DNA from: Pseudooceanicola nanhaiensis DSM 18065
GTDB lineage: Bacteria > Pseudomonadota > Alphaproteobacteria > Rhodobacterales > Rhodobacteraceae
NCBI RefSeq assembly: GCF_000688295.1
Contig: NZ_JHZF01000019.1
Location: forward strand, 57,237 to 121,236
Length of the DNA stretch: 64,000 bases
Reading direction: 5' to 3'
A program made the translations under genes and the position numbers. Below the pieces are notes generated by a model. The model saw only the letters and a program-made list of their open reading frames with translations. It had not been told where the DNA came from and ran no database searches. Below, one piece after another: positions 7,857-15,327 of this stretch. Position 1 is the first letter of the stretch, and every line of letters begins with the position of its first letter.

Positions 7857-9491
7857 ATGAATGATGATGGCGAAGACTGCGTTGCTGTTGGTGCTGAAGA
7901 GGCGCGCAGGGCCGCGGTGCTGCGCCCTCTTGTTCAGGCATATCTCAATGGGACTGGCAGCCTGGAACGTGGCATCAATGACGCCGTTTGGGAGCTTGGT
8001 GTCAGCAGGGCGACGGTCTGGCGTTGGATAAAACGGTTGGCGGAAGAGGGTGGGCGCACCAGCGCTCTGGCTCCGCGGAAACGGGGCCGCCCGACCGGGA
8101 CGATGTTAATATCCAGCAAAGTCGAAGCGGTAATCGAGGAGCACCTTCGCCGCTATTTCTTGCGCCGGGAGCGTTCGAGCTTGTCGCGCGTCGTGACAGA
8201 AATCCGCAGCGCTTGCTGGCAGGAGGGCTTGCAACCGCCGACACGGCGAACGGTTCAGCGTCGTCTGGATGCGATGGATGCCCGCGAAGTTGCGAAGGCA
8301 CGAGAGGGCGCAAAGGCGGCCCGCCAGAAATTTGCGCCGGTCACAGGTGAGAACAAGGCCAGTATGCCACTGGAGATCGTCCAAATTGATCATACACCGG
8401 CGGACATCATTCTTGTCGACGGCTTTGAACGCAAACCAATTGGGCGGCCTTGGGTCACGCTGGCGATCGACGTCGCAACGCGGATGGTGACCGGATATTA
8501 CACCTCTCTCGAGGCACCTTCGCGTCTGTCAGTGGCGCTTTGCCTGACACAGGCGGTGGCCCTCAAGGAGGAACTTCTTGCGGAATTGGCGTGCGATGTT
8601 CCTTGGCCGGCACAGGGCAAACCGCACAGCATCCACGTCGATAACGGTCGCGATTTCCGGTCGCGCGCCTTTCGGTCGGCCTGTGCGGATTGGGGGATCG
8701 ATCTGGTCTATCGACCGCCAGCAAGTCCTCACTTCGGTGGTCACATCGAACGGTTGATCGGCACCATGATGGGGGCCGTTCACCTGTTGCCGGGAACAAC
8801 GCAATCCTCGATCGCGGCAAAGGGCGACTATGACGCCGAAAGCAAGGCCACGATGACGTTGAGCGAATTCGATCGCTGGTTTGCTCTGGAAATCTGCCGT
8901 TACAACAACAGCATTCATTCAAGTCTTGGCTGCACGCCCGTTGCCAAATGGGAGGCGCTCTCAGAGCAAATGACAGGCGACATCCCCTTCGAGATGGAAG
9001 CCTTTCAGGTGAGCTTCCTGCCGAGTGAACTGCGCAAGATCAGGCGTGACGGCATCCATCTGTTCCAGATAAGGTACTGGTCAGATGCCCTTGCAGGCCA
9101 CATTGGGCGCGGGGATGGAAAGGTGGTCGTTCGCTACGATCCTCGCGATATCTCAATGATCTGGGTCGAACTGGACGATGGCCGGTATGTTGAGGCGCGG
9201 TACAGAAACCTGGAAATTCCGCCCGTCTCGCTCTGGGAATATCGCGAAGCGATGAGGAAGGCCCGTGCCCTTGGCAAGTCCGGGTCTAATGAGCTGGTGC
9301 TGGCTGAGCTGATCCGACAGCAACGCCAGATCGAAGCTGAAAGCCGGGGCCTGACGAAGGCCGAACGCAGAACCCGTGAAAGAAAAGGGACATTGAAGGG
9401 CACGAACTCGGCCGTCTCGACAACCGAAGGGCTGCGCCCGATCGATACGGGTGATACATCGCGCCCATTGTTCAAGGTGGAGAGATGGTGA
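7857..9491 (+). CDS. tniA: TniA-type DDE transposase (Mu/TnsB-like)
   Basis: About 544 residues. An N-terminal helix-turn-helix (INDAVWELGVSRATVWRWIK, near residues 37-56) is followed by a second DNA-binding region and a retroviral-integrase-type catalytic core with the DDE residues visible in IVQIDHTPADIILVDG (first Asp), SIHVDNGRDFRS (second Asp) and PHFGGHIERLIG (Glu). The C-terminal third is a Mu-transposase beta-barrel-like region with a basic tail (TKAERRTRERK). It cuts and joins transposon ends at the repeat arrays. The ATG at 7857 is preferred to a TTG at 7842; neither has a strong ribosome-binding site. It is followed immediately by the tniB frame. Confidence 0.9.
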   Translation: MNDDGEDCVAVGAEEARRAAVLRPLVQAYLNGTGSLERGINDAVWELGVSRATVWRWIKRLAEEGGRTSALAPRKRGRPTGTMLISSKVEAVIEEHLRRYFLRRERSSLSRVVTEIRSACWQEGLQPPTRRTVQRRLDAMDAREVAKAREGAKAARQKFAPVTGENKASMPLEIVQIDHTPADIILVDGFERKPIGRPWVTLAIDVATRMVTGYYTSLEAPSRLSVALCLTQAVALKEELLAELACDVPWPAQGKPHSIHVDNGRDFRSRAFRSACADWGIDLVYRPPASPHFGGHIERLIGTMMGAVHLLPGTTQSSIAAKGDYDAESKATMTLSEFDRWFALEICRYNNSIHSSLGCTPVAKWEALSEQMTGDIPFEMEAFQVSFLPSELRKIRRDGIHLFQIRYWSDALAGHIGRGDGKVVVRYDPRDISMIWVELDDGRYVEARYRNLEIPPVSLWEYREAMRKARALGKSGSNELVLAELIRQQRQIEAESRGLTKAERRTRERKGTLKGTNSAVSTTEGLRPIDTGDTSRPLFKVERW

Positions 9492-9492
9492 A

Positions 9493-10373
9493 TTGAGGGC
9501 AGGGACAACTGAAGAAGACGGCCGGATCGCCCTCATTCAATCGGATATCTGGATCGGCTTTCCTCGGGCGGAACAGGTGTTGGACCGCTTGCAGGGCATG
9601 ATCGAAGCGCCACGACAAACCCGTATGCCTGGGCTTCTTGTGCATGGCGCCTCCGGGATCGGAAAGACGATGATTGCCCGAAACCTGTCGCGCAAGTACG
9701 CACCAGAATACGATCCGGCGTCGGGCATCACCCGCACACCGCTTCTGCTGTTGCAAGCGCCGCCCGCACCTGATGAACGGCGGTTTTACCTGCACATCCT
9801 GGCCGCCGTCGGCGCCCCGGCGACGGCTCTTAGCGCCCGCGCTCAAAATGTGGCTTCCCTCGAAGTCCGTGTCATCGCGCTCTTACGCGACCTTGGCCTG
9901 CGGATGATCATGATCGACGAGGTTCACAACCTCTTGGCCGGGACCCACCGCGAACAGCGCCGATTTCTCAATGTCCTGCGGTATCTCAGCAATGAACTCG
10001 AGGTGTCACTGGTCTGCCTTGGGGTCAGCGAGGCCGTCGATGCTATTCGCGGTGATATCCAGCTTGCCCGACGGCTGGACGAACATCATCTGCCAACTGG
10101 CGCGACGATGCCGAGTTCTCGGACATGATCCAGACCCTTATTGCTGCCATGCCACTGGAAAAGAAGTCCAACCTGAAGGTCAAATCTCTCAAGCAGGTCT
10201 TGGCACTGACCGGTGGGGTGACCTCGCGCATCTTCGCTCTGGTCAAGGATCTTTCCATCGACGCCATTATCACAGGCGAGGAATGCATCACCGATGACGC
10301 AATCGCAAAATGGACGCCGGTTTGGTCGCGCCATGCGAACCCCCATCGGCGGCTCCAGAAGTCCCGGGTGTGA
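9493..10373 (+). pseudogene. tniB: TniB-like AAA+ ATPase, interrupted by a frameshift
   Basis: The first frame encodes an AAA+ ATPase with Walker A VHGASGIGKTMI, Walker B RMIMIDEVHN and a sensor region, as in TniB/TnsC regulators that activate the transposase and recruit target DNA. Homology continues in a different frame: after RRLDEHHLP (to base 10095) the first frame ends early at PSSRT, whereas WRDDAEFSDMIQTL in the +2-shifted frame (from 10098) continues the protein to 10373. A single missing base around 10096-10097 explains this. The start is probably the TTG at 9493, just after the tniA stop; a GTG at 9451 overlapping tniA is also in frame. The gene is likely inactive unless the frame is rescued. 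Confidence 0.8.
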
Positions 10374-11161
10374 AGCCGCACCCGCTGCCCAAGACTGTCG
10401 CGCCGCTGCCAGACGAGTTGTTGTCAGGTTGGTTGTCTCGGCTGGCGGCGGCCAACTACTGTGATGATGCGGAACTACTGGCTCATCTCAGAATCGATAC
10501 CGCGCATGGCACCGCCTTGGACTTCAACGTCGACGCGGCTGCGGCGGCGAAGATTGCCAACGCCGCACGGGTTAACCCAGATGTTGTTCGATCTTTGACC
10601 TTTCCGGCAATGACGCCACGAGAAGCCTCACTGACGGCTCAGATGCCATTCCAGCATTGCCTGCGATGCTCCAGAGAGGGTCTTTTGCTCAGGCATTGGA
10701 GGCGGGCCTGGGCATTTGACTGCCAAGTTTGCGGGACGAGACTTGTGCAGACCCTTGGCAAACTCCGTGAGGAACAAATATCTGGAAAACTGATATACCG
10801 AGCGCGCCGCGGGGCAGAGATGCTTGAGTGCGCCGCGCGCTCGCGCGGCCCCAAGCAACTTCGGCGCGCAATGCGCGCAGTCACCTTTGCCATGTCACTC
10901 AAAACCTTCCGCGGGGATCCGTCGTTCGCTGTCCAGAACCCCAGATCGGAAGTTAGGCTGTTCTGCCTCGCCGCAATCGCCGCCGCTCGATCTCATCCCT
11001 TGGCTAAGGCAGCCATCGTCAGCAAAAGCATCGACGACTATGCAAGGGTTGCTCTCTTGCGCGCCTTCGAGAAGGAGCCTCGATTGCTTGCCGCGGTTGA
11101 TCACATCGCGCAAAGGTGCGCGAGAAACAGGGGCCCCATGACAGCCGTATCTCACAATTAA
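10310..11161 (+). CDS. tniQ: TniQ-like target-selection protein
   Basis: The 283-residue protein opens with LPDELLSGWLSRLAAANY, the hallmark of the TniQ/TnsD family, and contains a zinc-finger-like set of cysteines (HCLRCSREGLLLRHWRRAW then DCQVCGTRL). TniQ proteins act with TniB to choose the insertion site. Its start overlaps the tail of tniB by about 60 bases and its stop lies inside the right transposon end, so the gene fills the rest of the element. Confidence 0.85.
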   Translation: MDAGLVAPCEPPSAAPEVPGVKPHPLPKTVAPLPDELLSGWLSRLAAANYCDDAELLAHLRIDTAHGTALDFNVDAAAAAKIANAARVNPDVVRSLTFPAMTPREASLTAQMPFQHCLRCSREGLLLRHWRRAWAFDCQVCGTRLVQTLGKLREEQISGKLIYRARRGAEMLECAARSRGPKQLRRAMRAVTFAMSLKTFRGDPSFAVQNPRSEVRLFCLAAIAAARSHPLAKAAIVSKSIDDYARVALLRAFEKEPRLLAAVDHIAQRCARNRGPMTAVSHN

Positions 11162-11215
11162 GGGCAAAAATTGTCGCCAAACGCGTCGCGTCTCAGATTA
11201 AAGGGCAACGCGACA
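11149..11215. repeat. Right transposon end with two transposase-binding-type repeats
   Basis: ATCTCACAATTAAGGGC (11149-11165) is an exact 17-base reverse complement of the first repeat of the left end, and TCTCAGATTAAAGGGC (11191-11206) is a second copy nine bases from the terminal GCGACA. The two ends are therefore asymmetric (four versus two repeats), as in Tn7-like elements. Confidence 0.75.
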
Positions 11216-12138
11216 GCAGCCTTTGCAGCCGCTATCTGGACTATATCAAGATCCCGCGCGTGGCGCTCGTCGAGACACTCTGTTTCGAGCTGCAGCGTGA
11301 CCATGTGAAACCCATGCTGTTCCGTCAGCCGCCGATAGGCCCGGTTCAGCAGGTCCGCGGCCTCTGCGGGCTCACCATGGCGGATATGGGCAGAAAATGC
11401 GTGTTTGCCGCTGGTCAGCGTCCAGGCATGCACATGGTGAACGTCCAGAACCCCGTCCTGGCCGCGCAGGTCCGTCGTCACAGCCTCGAGATCCGTTCCC
11501 TCTGGCGTGCCTTCCATGAGGATGTGGACCGCTTCCTTGATGACGCCGACGGAGGCCCAGAGGAGAACCACCCCGAACGCCATGCCGAGGATCGGGTCAA
11601 TCGCCAGAAAGCCGGTGAACTCGATCACTAGAGCGGTGACGATGATCAGGAGGCTGCCGACAAAGGTCTGGATGATGTGCCAGAGCGCACCACGGGCATT
11701 CAGATCGTCCTTGCTCGATTGCCACATCAGCCCCAGCGAGATCACTTCGGTGACCAGGCCTCCGAAGGCGACCCAGAGCATGGGACCCGTGGCCAGGTGA
11801 ATCGGATTCCCGAGCCGCATCGCGCCCATCCAGATCACCAGAAGCGCCATACCGAGAAGAAAGCCGCCATTCACCAGTGCCCCGATGATCTCGGCGCGGT
11901 ACCAGCCGAAACTCCGCGCCGAATCCGCCGGGCGGCGCGCAATGCGCTGCGCGATGATGGCCACCAGAACGCCGCCAACCGCCGACAGGGTGTGAAACGC
12001 ATCCGACAGGACGGCAATCGAGCCAGTCCAGAGCCCGACGGCCAGTTCAATCACGAAGTAGACGCCGGTGAGCCAGGCCGAAATCACAAGGGCCTTGCCG
12101 GAACTCGGCATATGCCCGGCGTGGGAATGACTGGCCAT
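11158..12138 (-). CDS. Cation diffusion facilitator (CzcD/ZitB-like), C-terminus altered by transposon
   Basis: The protein has the six-helix CDF fold: an N-terminal His-containing tail (MASHSHAGHM), FVIELAVGLWTGSIAVLSDA with the metal-site LSDAFHTLSAV motif, RPADSARSFGWYRAEIIGAL, and a cytoplasmic CDF domain (HVHAWTLTSGKHAFSAHI). It exports divalent metals such as zinc in exchange for protons. The start at 12138 is set by AGGAG eight bases upstream. The last native codons end at the transposon terminus (11215); the final 18 or so residues are encoded by transposon-end DNA, so the tail after QIAAAKAA is not original. It is the last gene of a CueR-type-promoter operon that begins at 13255. Confidence 0.88.
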   Translation of the reverse strand: MASHSHAGHMPSSGKALVISAWLTGVYFVIELAVGLWTGSIAVLSDAFHTLSAVGGVLVAIIAQRIARRPADSARSFGWYRAEIIGALVNGGFLLGMALLVIWMGAMRLGNPIHLATGPMLWVAFGGLVTEVISLGLMWQSSKDDLNARGALWHIIQTFVGSLLIIVTALVIEFTGFLAIDPILGMAFGVVLLWASVGVIKEAVHILMEGTPEGTDLEAVTTDLRGQDGVLDVHHVHAWTLTSGKHAFSAHIRHGEPAEAADLLNRAYRRLTEQHGFHMVTLQLETECLDERHARDLDIVQIAAAKAAVALPFNLRRDAFGDNFCP

Positions 12139-12139
12139 A

Positions 12140-12802
12140 TCAGCTCTCCTTCCGTTTCGTACCGGTCTTTCGCGTCGCGGCGAAGAGAACCGACAGGCCG
12201 GTAAAGCCACCCAGCGCAAGTGCGGTCCATGTGGCAGTGCGGGCATCGCCGTTCATCGCCTGGCTGCCCATGTGAGCGAGCAAGAAACTCGCTGGAATAA
12301 TCCCGGCCATCGTGGCCAGCGCGAACCTCCAAAGATGCAGCTTGCTCAGACCTGCGGCGTAACTGATCATATCGAAGGACAGAAACGGCAGCAGGCGACT
12401 GCCGAAGACCAGGAAGGTCAGAGTGTTCTGGGACCCGAACAGGCCTGCGTTAATCTTCTGACCGAGATGACGCTCAACGAAGGGACGACCCAAGCCGCGG
12501 GCCAGACCAAAGGCGGCAAGCGCACCGAGTTCCGCACCTAGAACGACGAAGAGCGTCCCGTACGTGTGTCCATAAGCCGCTCCGGCGGCGAGTGCGATTG
12601 GCGCCGAGGGCAGGGGGCTTGCGACAATAGCGATTGTCATGAGCGCCACGATGACAATTGGTCCGGCAAGACCTGCCGCCTCGATCCAGCGGTCAATTTC
12701 CGCGCGATCCGGCAGGCGAATGTCAACGCCAAGGACGTCCGGGAAGGCCAATGCGACGACTCCCATCAGGAACACCGCCATAAGAAGGATGCGCATCATC
12801 AT
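12140..12802 (-). CDS. TVP38/TMEM64 (DedA-like) family membrane protein
   Basis: This 220-residue membrane protein carries the VTT/SNARE-associated domain typical of TVP38/TMEM64 proteins: SPLPSAPIALAAGAAYG, the GLARGLGRPFVERHLG loop and the SRLLPFLSFDMISYAAGLS segment. Relatives are implicated in lipid scrambling, undecaprenyl-phosphate handling or, in mercury operons (MerT-linked and SO_0444-like neighbours), metal resistance. It is squeezed between the small membrane protein (3-base gap) and the CDF gene (1-base gap), so all three are co-transcribed. Confidence 0.85.
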   Translation of the reverse strand: MMMRILLMAVFLMGVVALAFPDVLGVDIRLPDRAEIDRWIEAAGLAGPIVIVALMTIAIVASPLPSAPIALAAGAAYGHTYGTLFVVLGAELGALAAFGLARGLGRPFVERHLGQKINAGLFGSQNTLTFLVFGSRLLPFLSFDMISYAAGLSKLHLWRFALATMAGIIPASFLLAHMGSQAMNGDARTATWTALALGGFTGLSVLFAATRKTGTKRKES

Positions 12803-12805
12803 GGA

Positions 12806-13255
12806 TCAAAACACGGCATAGAGCAGAACGAAGAACGTCGCTGCCAAAAGGTCAAAGGCCACGCAGAATGGAATATACCAGTTCGGAATCCGGGCGAGAC
12901 GATAAGAATTGTGGTGTGACATGTCCCAAAGGGCGTGAAGGGCCAAGCCCAAGGGGAAGAAGGCCCACTGCCATATCAGCCCCAGGAACGCTGCTAAGCC
13001 GAACAAAAGGGCGACCGCGAGCTCTGCCCAGAACACGCGCGCTCTGCCGTCCGCAGCGCCAAAGCCGATATAGGCACCGCCAATCAAAGCAAGCGTGATC
13101 GAAGCAAGAGCTATCGAGCTTTGCTCATCCAAAAAAAGGTGAGCCGGCAATGTGAGAACGACAAGCAACACGCCAACCCATACGGGAGATTTCAAGATAT
13201 CCCCGTGTCGATGGTGCGATACGTGATCGCCTGTCTTTTCGAAAATCTGTGCCAT
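12806..13255 (-). CDS. Small multi-pass membrane protein, DUF6010-like
   Basis: The 149-residue protein has about four transmembrane segments (near residues 26-44, 50-66, 72-98, 122-146) and a conserved-looking HALWDMSHHNSYR loop between the last two, with histidines that could bind metal. The pattern is reminiscent of DUF6010 proteins but the assignment is tentative. It is the first gene of the operon with the TVP38 and CDF genes. The CueR-type -10 element ends only eight bases before the ATG, so the transcript is probably leaderless or nearly so. Confidence 0.7.
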   Translation of the reverse strand: MAQIFEKTGDHVSHHRHGDILKSPVWVGVLLVVLTLPAHLFLDEQSSIALASITLALIGGAYIGFGAADGRARVFWAELAVALLFGLAAFLGLIWQWAFFPLGLALHALWDMSHHNSYRLARIPNWYIPFCVAFDLLAATFFVLLYAVF

Positions 13256-13262
13256 GGCTTTG

Positions 13263-13293
13263 TACCTAGGGATTCCAGCAACTGGAAGGTCAA
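13263..13293 (-). promoter_or_regulatory. CueR-type MerR-family promoter before the membrane protein-TVP38-CDF operon
   Basis: On the minus strand TTGACC (13293-13288) and TAGGTA (13268-13263) flank a 19-base spacer with the core TTCCAGTTGCTGGAA, the long spacer and palindrome expected of a copper-responsive CueR site. The -10 lies directly against the start codon of the first gene. Confidence 0.75.
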
Positions 13294-13416
13294 GGGCTAT
13301 TCATCCACGCGCGCAACGCAGCGCTCACTCAACCGTTCCACGGTGAGGTCAAAGGACCGATATCAGGACGTATTTGACGCTGACGCCAAGCTCATGTCCG
13401 ACGCGCGTGGCGATTT

Positions 13417-13854
13417 TCAGTCATCTTTCGCCTTCTGCCAGACTTGCTGGCAGGCTGAGTAAAGAAACGTCGCTGACCAGGTCAGCAACATGAAGCCCAA
13501 AAGCGATTGCAGCATCAGCAATAGTCGAAAGGGCCCGACCACCTCTATGGACGAATAGCCAAGGGTCGAGAACGAGATGCCCGTAACATAGAGAACATCC
13601 TGAAACATCGGAGGGCTGTTGCTGAACGATTGCGGCAGAACGCTTGCCACCACCATCGTGTTGAACACGGCGAGCGTCACAAGTTCCAAGACATGCAGCA
13701 ACAGCAACGTGGAAAACGTCAGGATGATCCGAAAGCCGGAGCCATCCGACCGCTGCGGGGAAAACTTCAGAATGCCCGACAACGCATAATGATGGACAAT
13801 TCCCATCACGATCGCCGCGCATATTCCGACAAACATAGCCATCAACTCGGTCAT
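13417..13854 (-). CDS. Ion-channel-like membrane protein (two-helix potassium-channel fold)
   Basis: The protein has a first hydrophobic segment, two central helices and a re-entrant segment GISFSTLGYSSIEVVG followed by a final helix, the layout of Ion_trans_2 (pore-helix, filter, inner helix) proteins. The filter-like TLGYS replaces the potassium-selective TVGYG, so ion selectivity is uncertain. The ATG at 13854 places the first transmembrane helix at the N-terminus; an in-frame ATG at 13902 would add 16 polar residues. The gene stands alone between the CDF operon and the rhodanese gene. The C-terminal tail is short and charged. Confidence 0.6.
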   Translation of the reverse strand: MTELMAMFVGICAAIVMGIVHHYALSGILKFSPQRSDGSGFRIILTFSTLLLLHVLELVTLAVFNTMVVASVLPQSFSNSPPMFQDVLYVTGISFSTLGYSSIEVVGPFRLLLMLQSLLGFMLLTWSATFLYSACQQVWQKAKDD

Positions 13855-13942
13855 ACACCCAAACCCGTCTTCCTGTTCAAACAGGTCAATTTGACCATAC
13901 ATCAGGCTTTTAGCACAACGGGACCAATTGATTCTTCACTGG

Positions 13943-14416
13943 TCAGGCCAACGCGGGGGGCAACCCGTTCAGGGCGACATCCACCGGAACGGTCGGCAAG
14001 TTCGATGCGATCCAGCCAGGCCCTTCGCCTGATCCCAACATCCCTTCCGAGATATCGGCGTAGCCCGAATAACCAGCTTGTCTCAACGCTCGAAGCAGCG
14101 ATGCGGAGCGTCCGCCAGTGGCGCAGATCAGTCCAACAGTGCGATCACCGCTCAGTTCCTTGGCCCTGAACAATCGGTCCGGAAAACCGGACGCGTGCAT
14201 GCTTATCGGCCATACACCAGCACCTACGCCGGTTTCTTGCCACTCTTTGTGCGTTCTGACATCGATGATCCGCGCCGTATCCGATAGAAGCGCGTCAAAG
14301 GCATTCTCTGCCGACCAGACAGATCGGCTCTGCGCCAACAGCGGTGACGCCGCGACGGTCAGCACCGTCATATGAGCACCCAGAACGAAACGGCGCCGGT
14401 TCAAATCAAGAGCCAT
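13943..14416 (-). CDS. Tat-exported rhodanese-like sulfurtransferase
   Basis: The start at 14416 is supported by GAGG nine bases upstream and yields a Tat-type signal (NRRRFVLG then a hydrophobic stretch ending LLAQ). The mature protein is a single rhodanese domain with RIIDVRTHKEWQETG near the start and the catalytic-cysteine loop VGLICATGGRSAS. Such proteins move sulfane sulfur or react with thiols or cyanide; a periplasmic location suggests a role in thiol or copper-sulfur chemistry. It is divergent from the response-regulator gene, and a direct-repeat site oriented toward it lies in the shared intergenic region. Confidence 0.85.
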   Translation of the reverse strand: MALDLNRRRFVLGAHMTVLTVAASPLLAQSRSVWSAENAFDALLSDTARIIDVRTHKEWQETGVGAGVWPISMHASGFPDRLFRAKELSGDRTVGLICATGGRSASLLRALRQAGYSGYADISEGMLGSGEGPGWIASNLPTVPVDVALNGLPPALA

Positions 14417-14513
14417 ATTCGAAAACCTCATCCTTTGATCGGTTGCGATCCCAAAGGTCACATAACATACGCGCGACGCTACCCGGGAGCACGACACGGT
14501 GCAGGCACAGATT

Positions 14514-14529
14514 TGTATCCATCTGTAGC
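14514..14529 (-). promoter_or_regulatory. Direct-repeat box (GCTACA-N4-GATACA, minus orientation)
   Basis: Read on the minus strand the site is GCTACA-GATG-GATACA, two half-sites ten bases apart, the spacing typical of OmpR-family regulators. It points toward the rhodanese gene and is one of five such sites in the window. Confidence 0.6.
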
Positions 14530-14542
14530 AAGGGACTGACCT

Positions 14543-14558
14543 GATACAAACGGCTACA
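14543..14558 (+). promoter_or_regulatory. Direct-repeat box (GATACA-N4-GCTACA) before the two-component operon
   Basis: GATACA-AACG-GCTACA on the plus strand lies 47 bases before the response-regulator start. With the oppositely oriented box at 14514 it forms an inverted arrangement (TTTGTATC ... GATACAAA), which suggests that the adjacent OmpR-type regulator controls both itself and the divergent rhodanese. Confidence 0.6.
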
Positions 14559-14604
14559 ATTCTGCCCATGAAACAGAATGCAACGATGATCTAGGAAGGA
14601 CGCC

Positions 14605-15327
14605 ATGGGACCGCCACCTCATATCCTTATCGTGGACGACCACGCTCAGATACGCGAAAGCGTCGCGCGCTTCCTGGAGAAGAACGGAATGCGCACGACC
14701 GTCGCCAGGGATGCCGTGGAGATGGATGCCAAGCTGGCCACTGGTCACTTCGACCTCCTCGTGCTCGATGTCATGATGCCGGGCGAGGACGGTTTGTCGG
14801 TTTGCCGCAGACTTGCGCCAGAGGGTGATCTTCCGATCATCATGCTGACGGCGCTTGGTGAGGAAACGGATCGGATCGTGGGTCTGGAAATCGGTGCGGA
14901 CGATTATCTCGCCAAGCCGTTCAATCCACGAGAACTGCTCGCCCGCATCAAGTCGGTTCTTCGGAGAAGCAACCGCGACGAACCTGTGGCCGGAAGCCTC
15001 GCTGGGAGGAAAGTCTCTTTTGCGCACTGGATACTGGATACCGACCGGCAGGTGCTGATTGACGAGTCCACCACCGAGACCCCATTGACGACCTCCGAGT
15101 TCAAATTGCTGGCGGTCCTGCTGGAACGCGCGAGGATGGTGCTCAGCCGTGACCAGTTGCTTGACCTGACCGCTGGTCGGACGGCAGGCCCGATGGATCG
15201 CACCATCGACAATCAGATCAGCCGTCTCCGCCGCAAAATCGAGCCGGATGTACTTAGGCCCAGTGTCATCAAAACGGTGCGGAACGGCGGATACTGTCTG
15301 GCTGCCGATGTCGAGGATGCGCCGTGA
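14605..15327 (+). CDS. OmpR/PhoB family response regulator (candidate copper-responsive regulator)
   Basis: The 240-residue protein has a receiver domain (HILIVDDHAQIRESV, phospho-acceptor Asp near residue 55 in LLVLDVMMPGEDG, conserved Lys in DDYLAKPF) and a C-terminal winged helix (LTTSEFKLLAVLLERA, RTIDNQISRLRRKIE, IKTVRNGGYCL). It overlaps the histidine kinase gene by four bases, so the two form a cognate pair. Its genomic setting among cytochrome maturation, oxidase and copper genes suggests a periplasmic metal or redox signal, as for CopR/CusR-like systems; this is inferred. Direct-repeat boxes at 14514 and 14543 suggest autoregulation. Confidence 0.9.
   Translation: MGPPPHILIVDDHAQIRESVARFLEKNGMRTTVARDAVEMDAKLATGHFDLLVLDVMMPGEDGLSVCRRLAPEGDLPIIMLTALGEETDRIVGLEIGADDYLAKPFNPRELLARIKSVLRRSNRDEPVAGSLAGRKVSFAHWILDTDRQVLIDESTTETPLTTSEFKLLAVLLERARMVLSRDQLLDLTAGRTAGPMDRTIDNQISRLRRKIEPDVLRPSVIKTVRNGGYCLAADVEDAP

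Larger units (their letters stand above)
7711..11215 (+). mobile_element. Complete Tn7/Tn5053-like transposon encoding TniA, TniB and TniQ
   Basis: The element is delimited by matching termini: TGTCGCGTAGCCC at 7711 and its complement ending GCGACA at 11215, the TGT...ACA ends typical of Mu/Tn7/Tn5053-like elements. Internal copies of a transposase-binding repeat lie at both ends. It is about 3.5 kb and contains only the three transposition genes, no passenger gene and no resolvase. The five bases outside each end (AGCTG and GCAGC) do not match, so the usual 5-bp target duplication is absent. It sits between a Tn3 transposase remnant and the 3' end of a CDF gene. The tniB frame is broken, so the copy is probably no longer autonomous. 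Confidence 0.85.

Noticed and set aside
9451..9493. GTG at 9451 as tniB start
   Set aside because: It would overlap tniA by 41 bases and its first residues are unlike TniB; the TTG at 9493 right after the tniA stop is more likely, though unproven.
10088..10100. Programmed frameshift in tniB
   Set aside because: No heptameric slippery sequence is visible around CTGCCAACTGG, so simple loss of a base is more likely.
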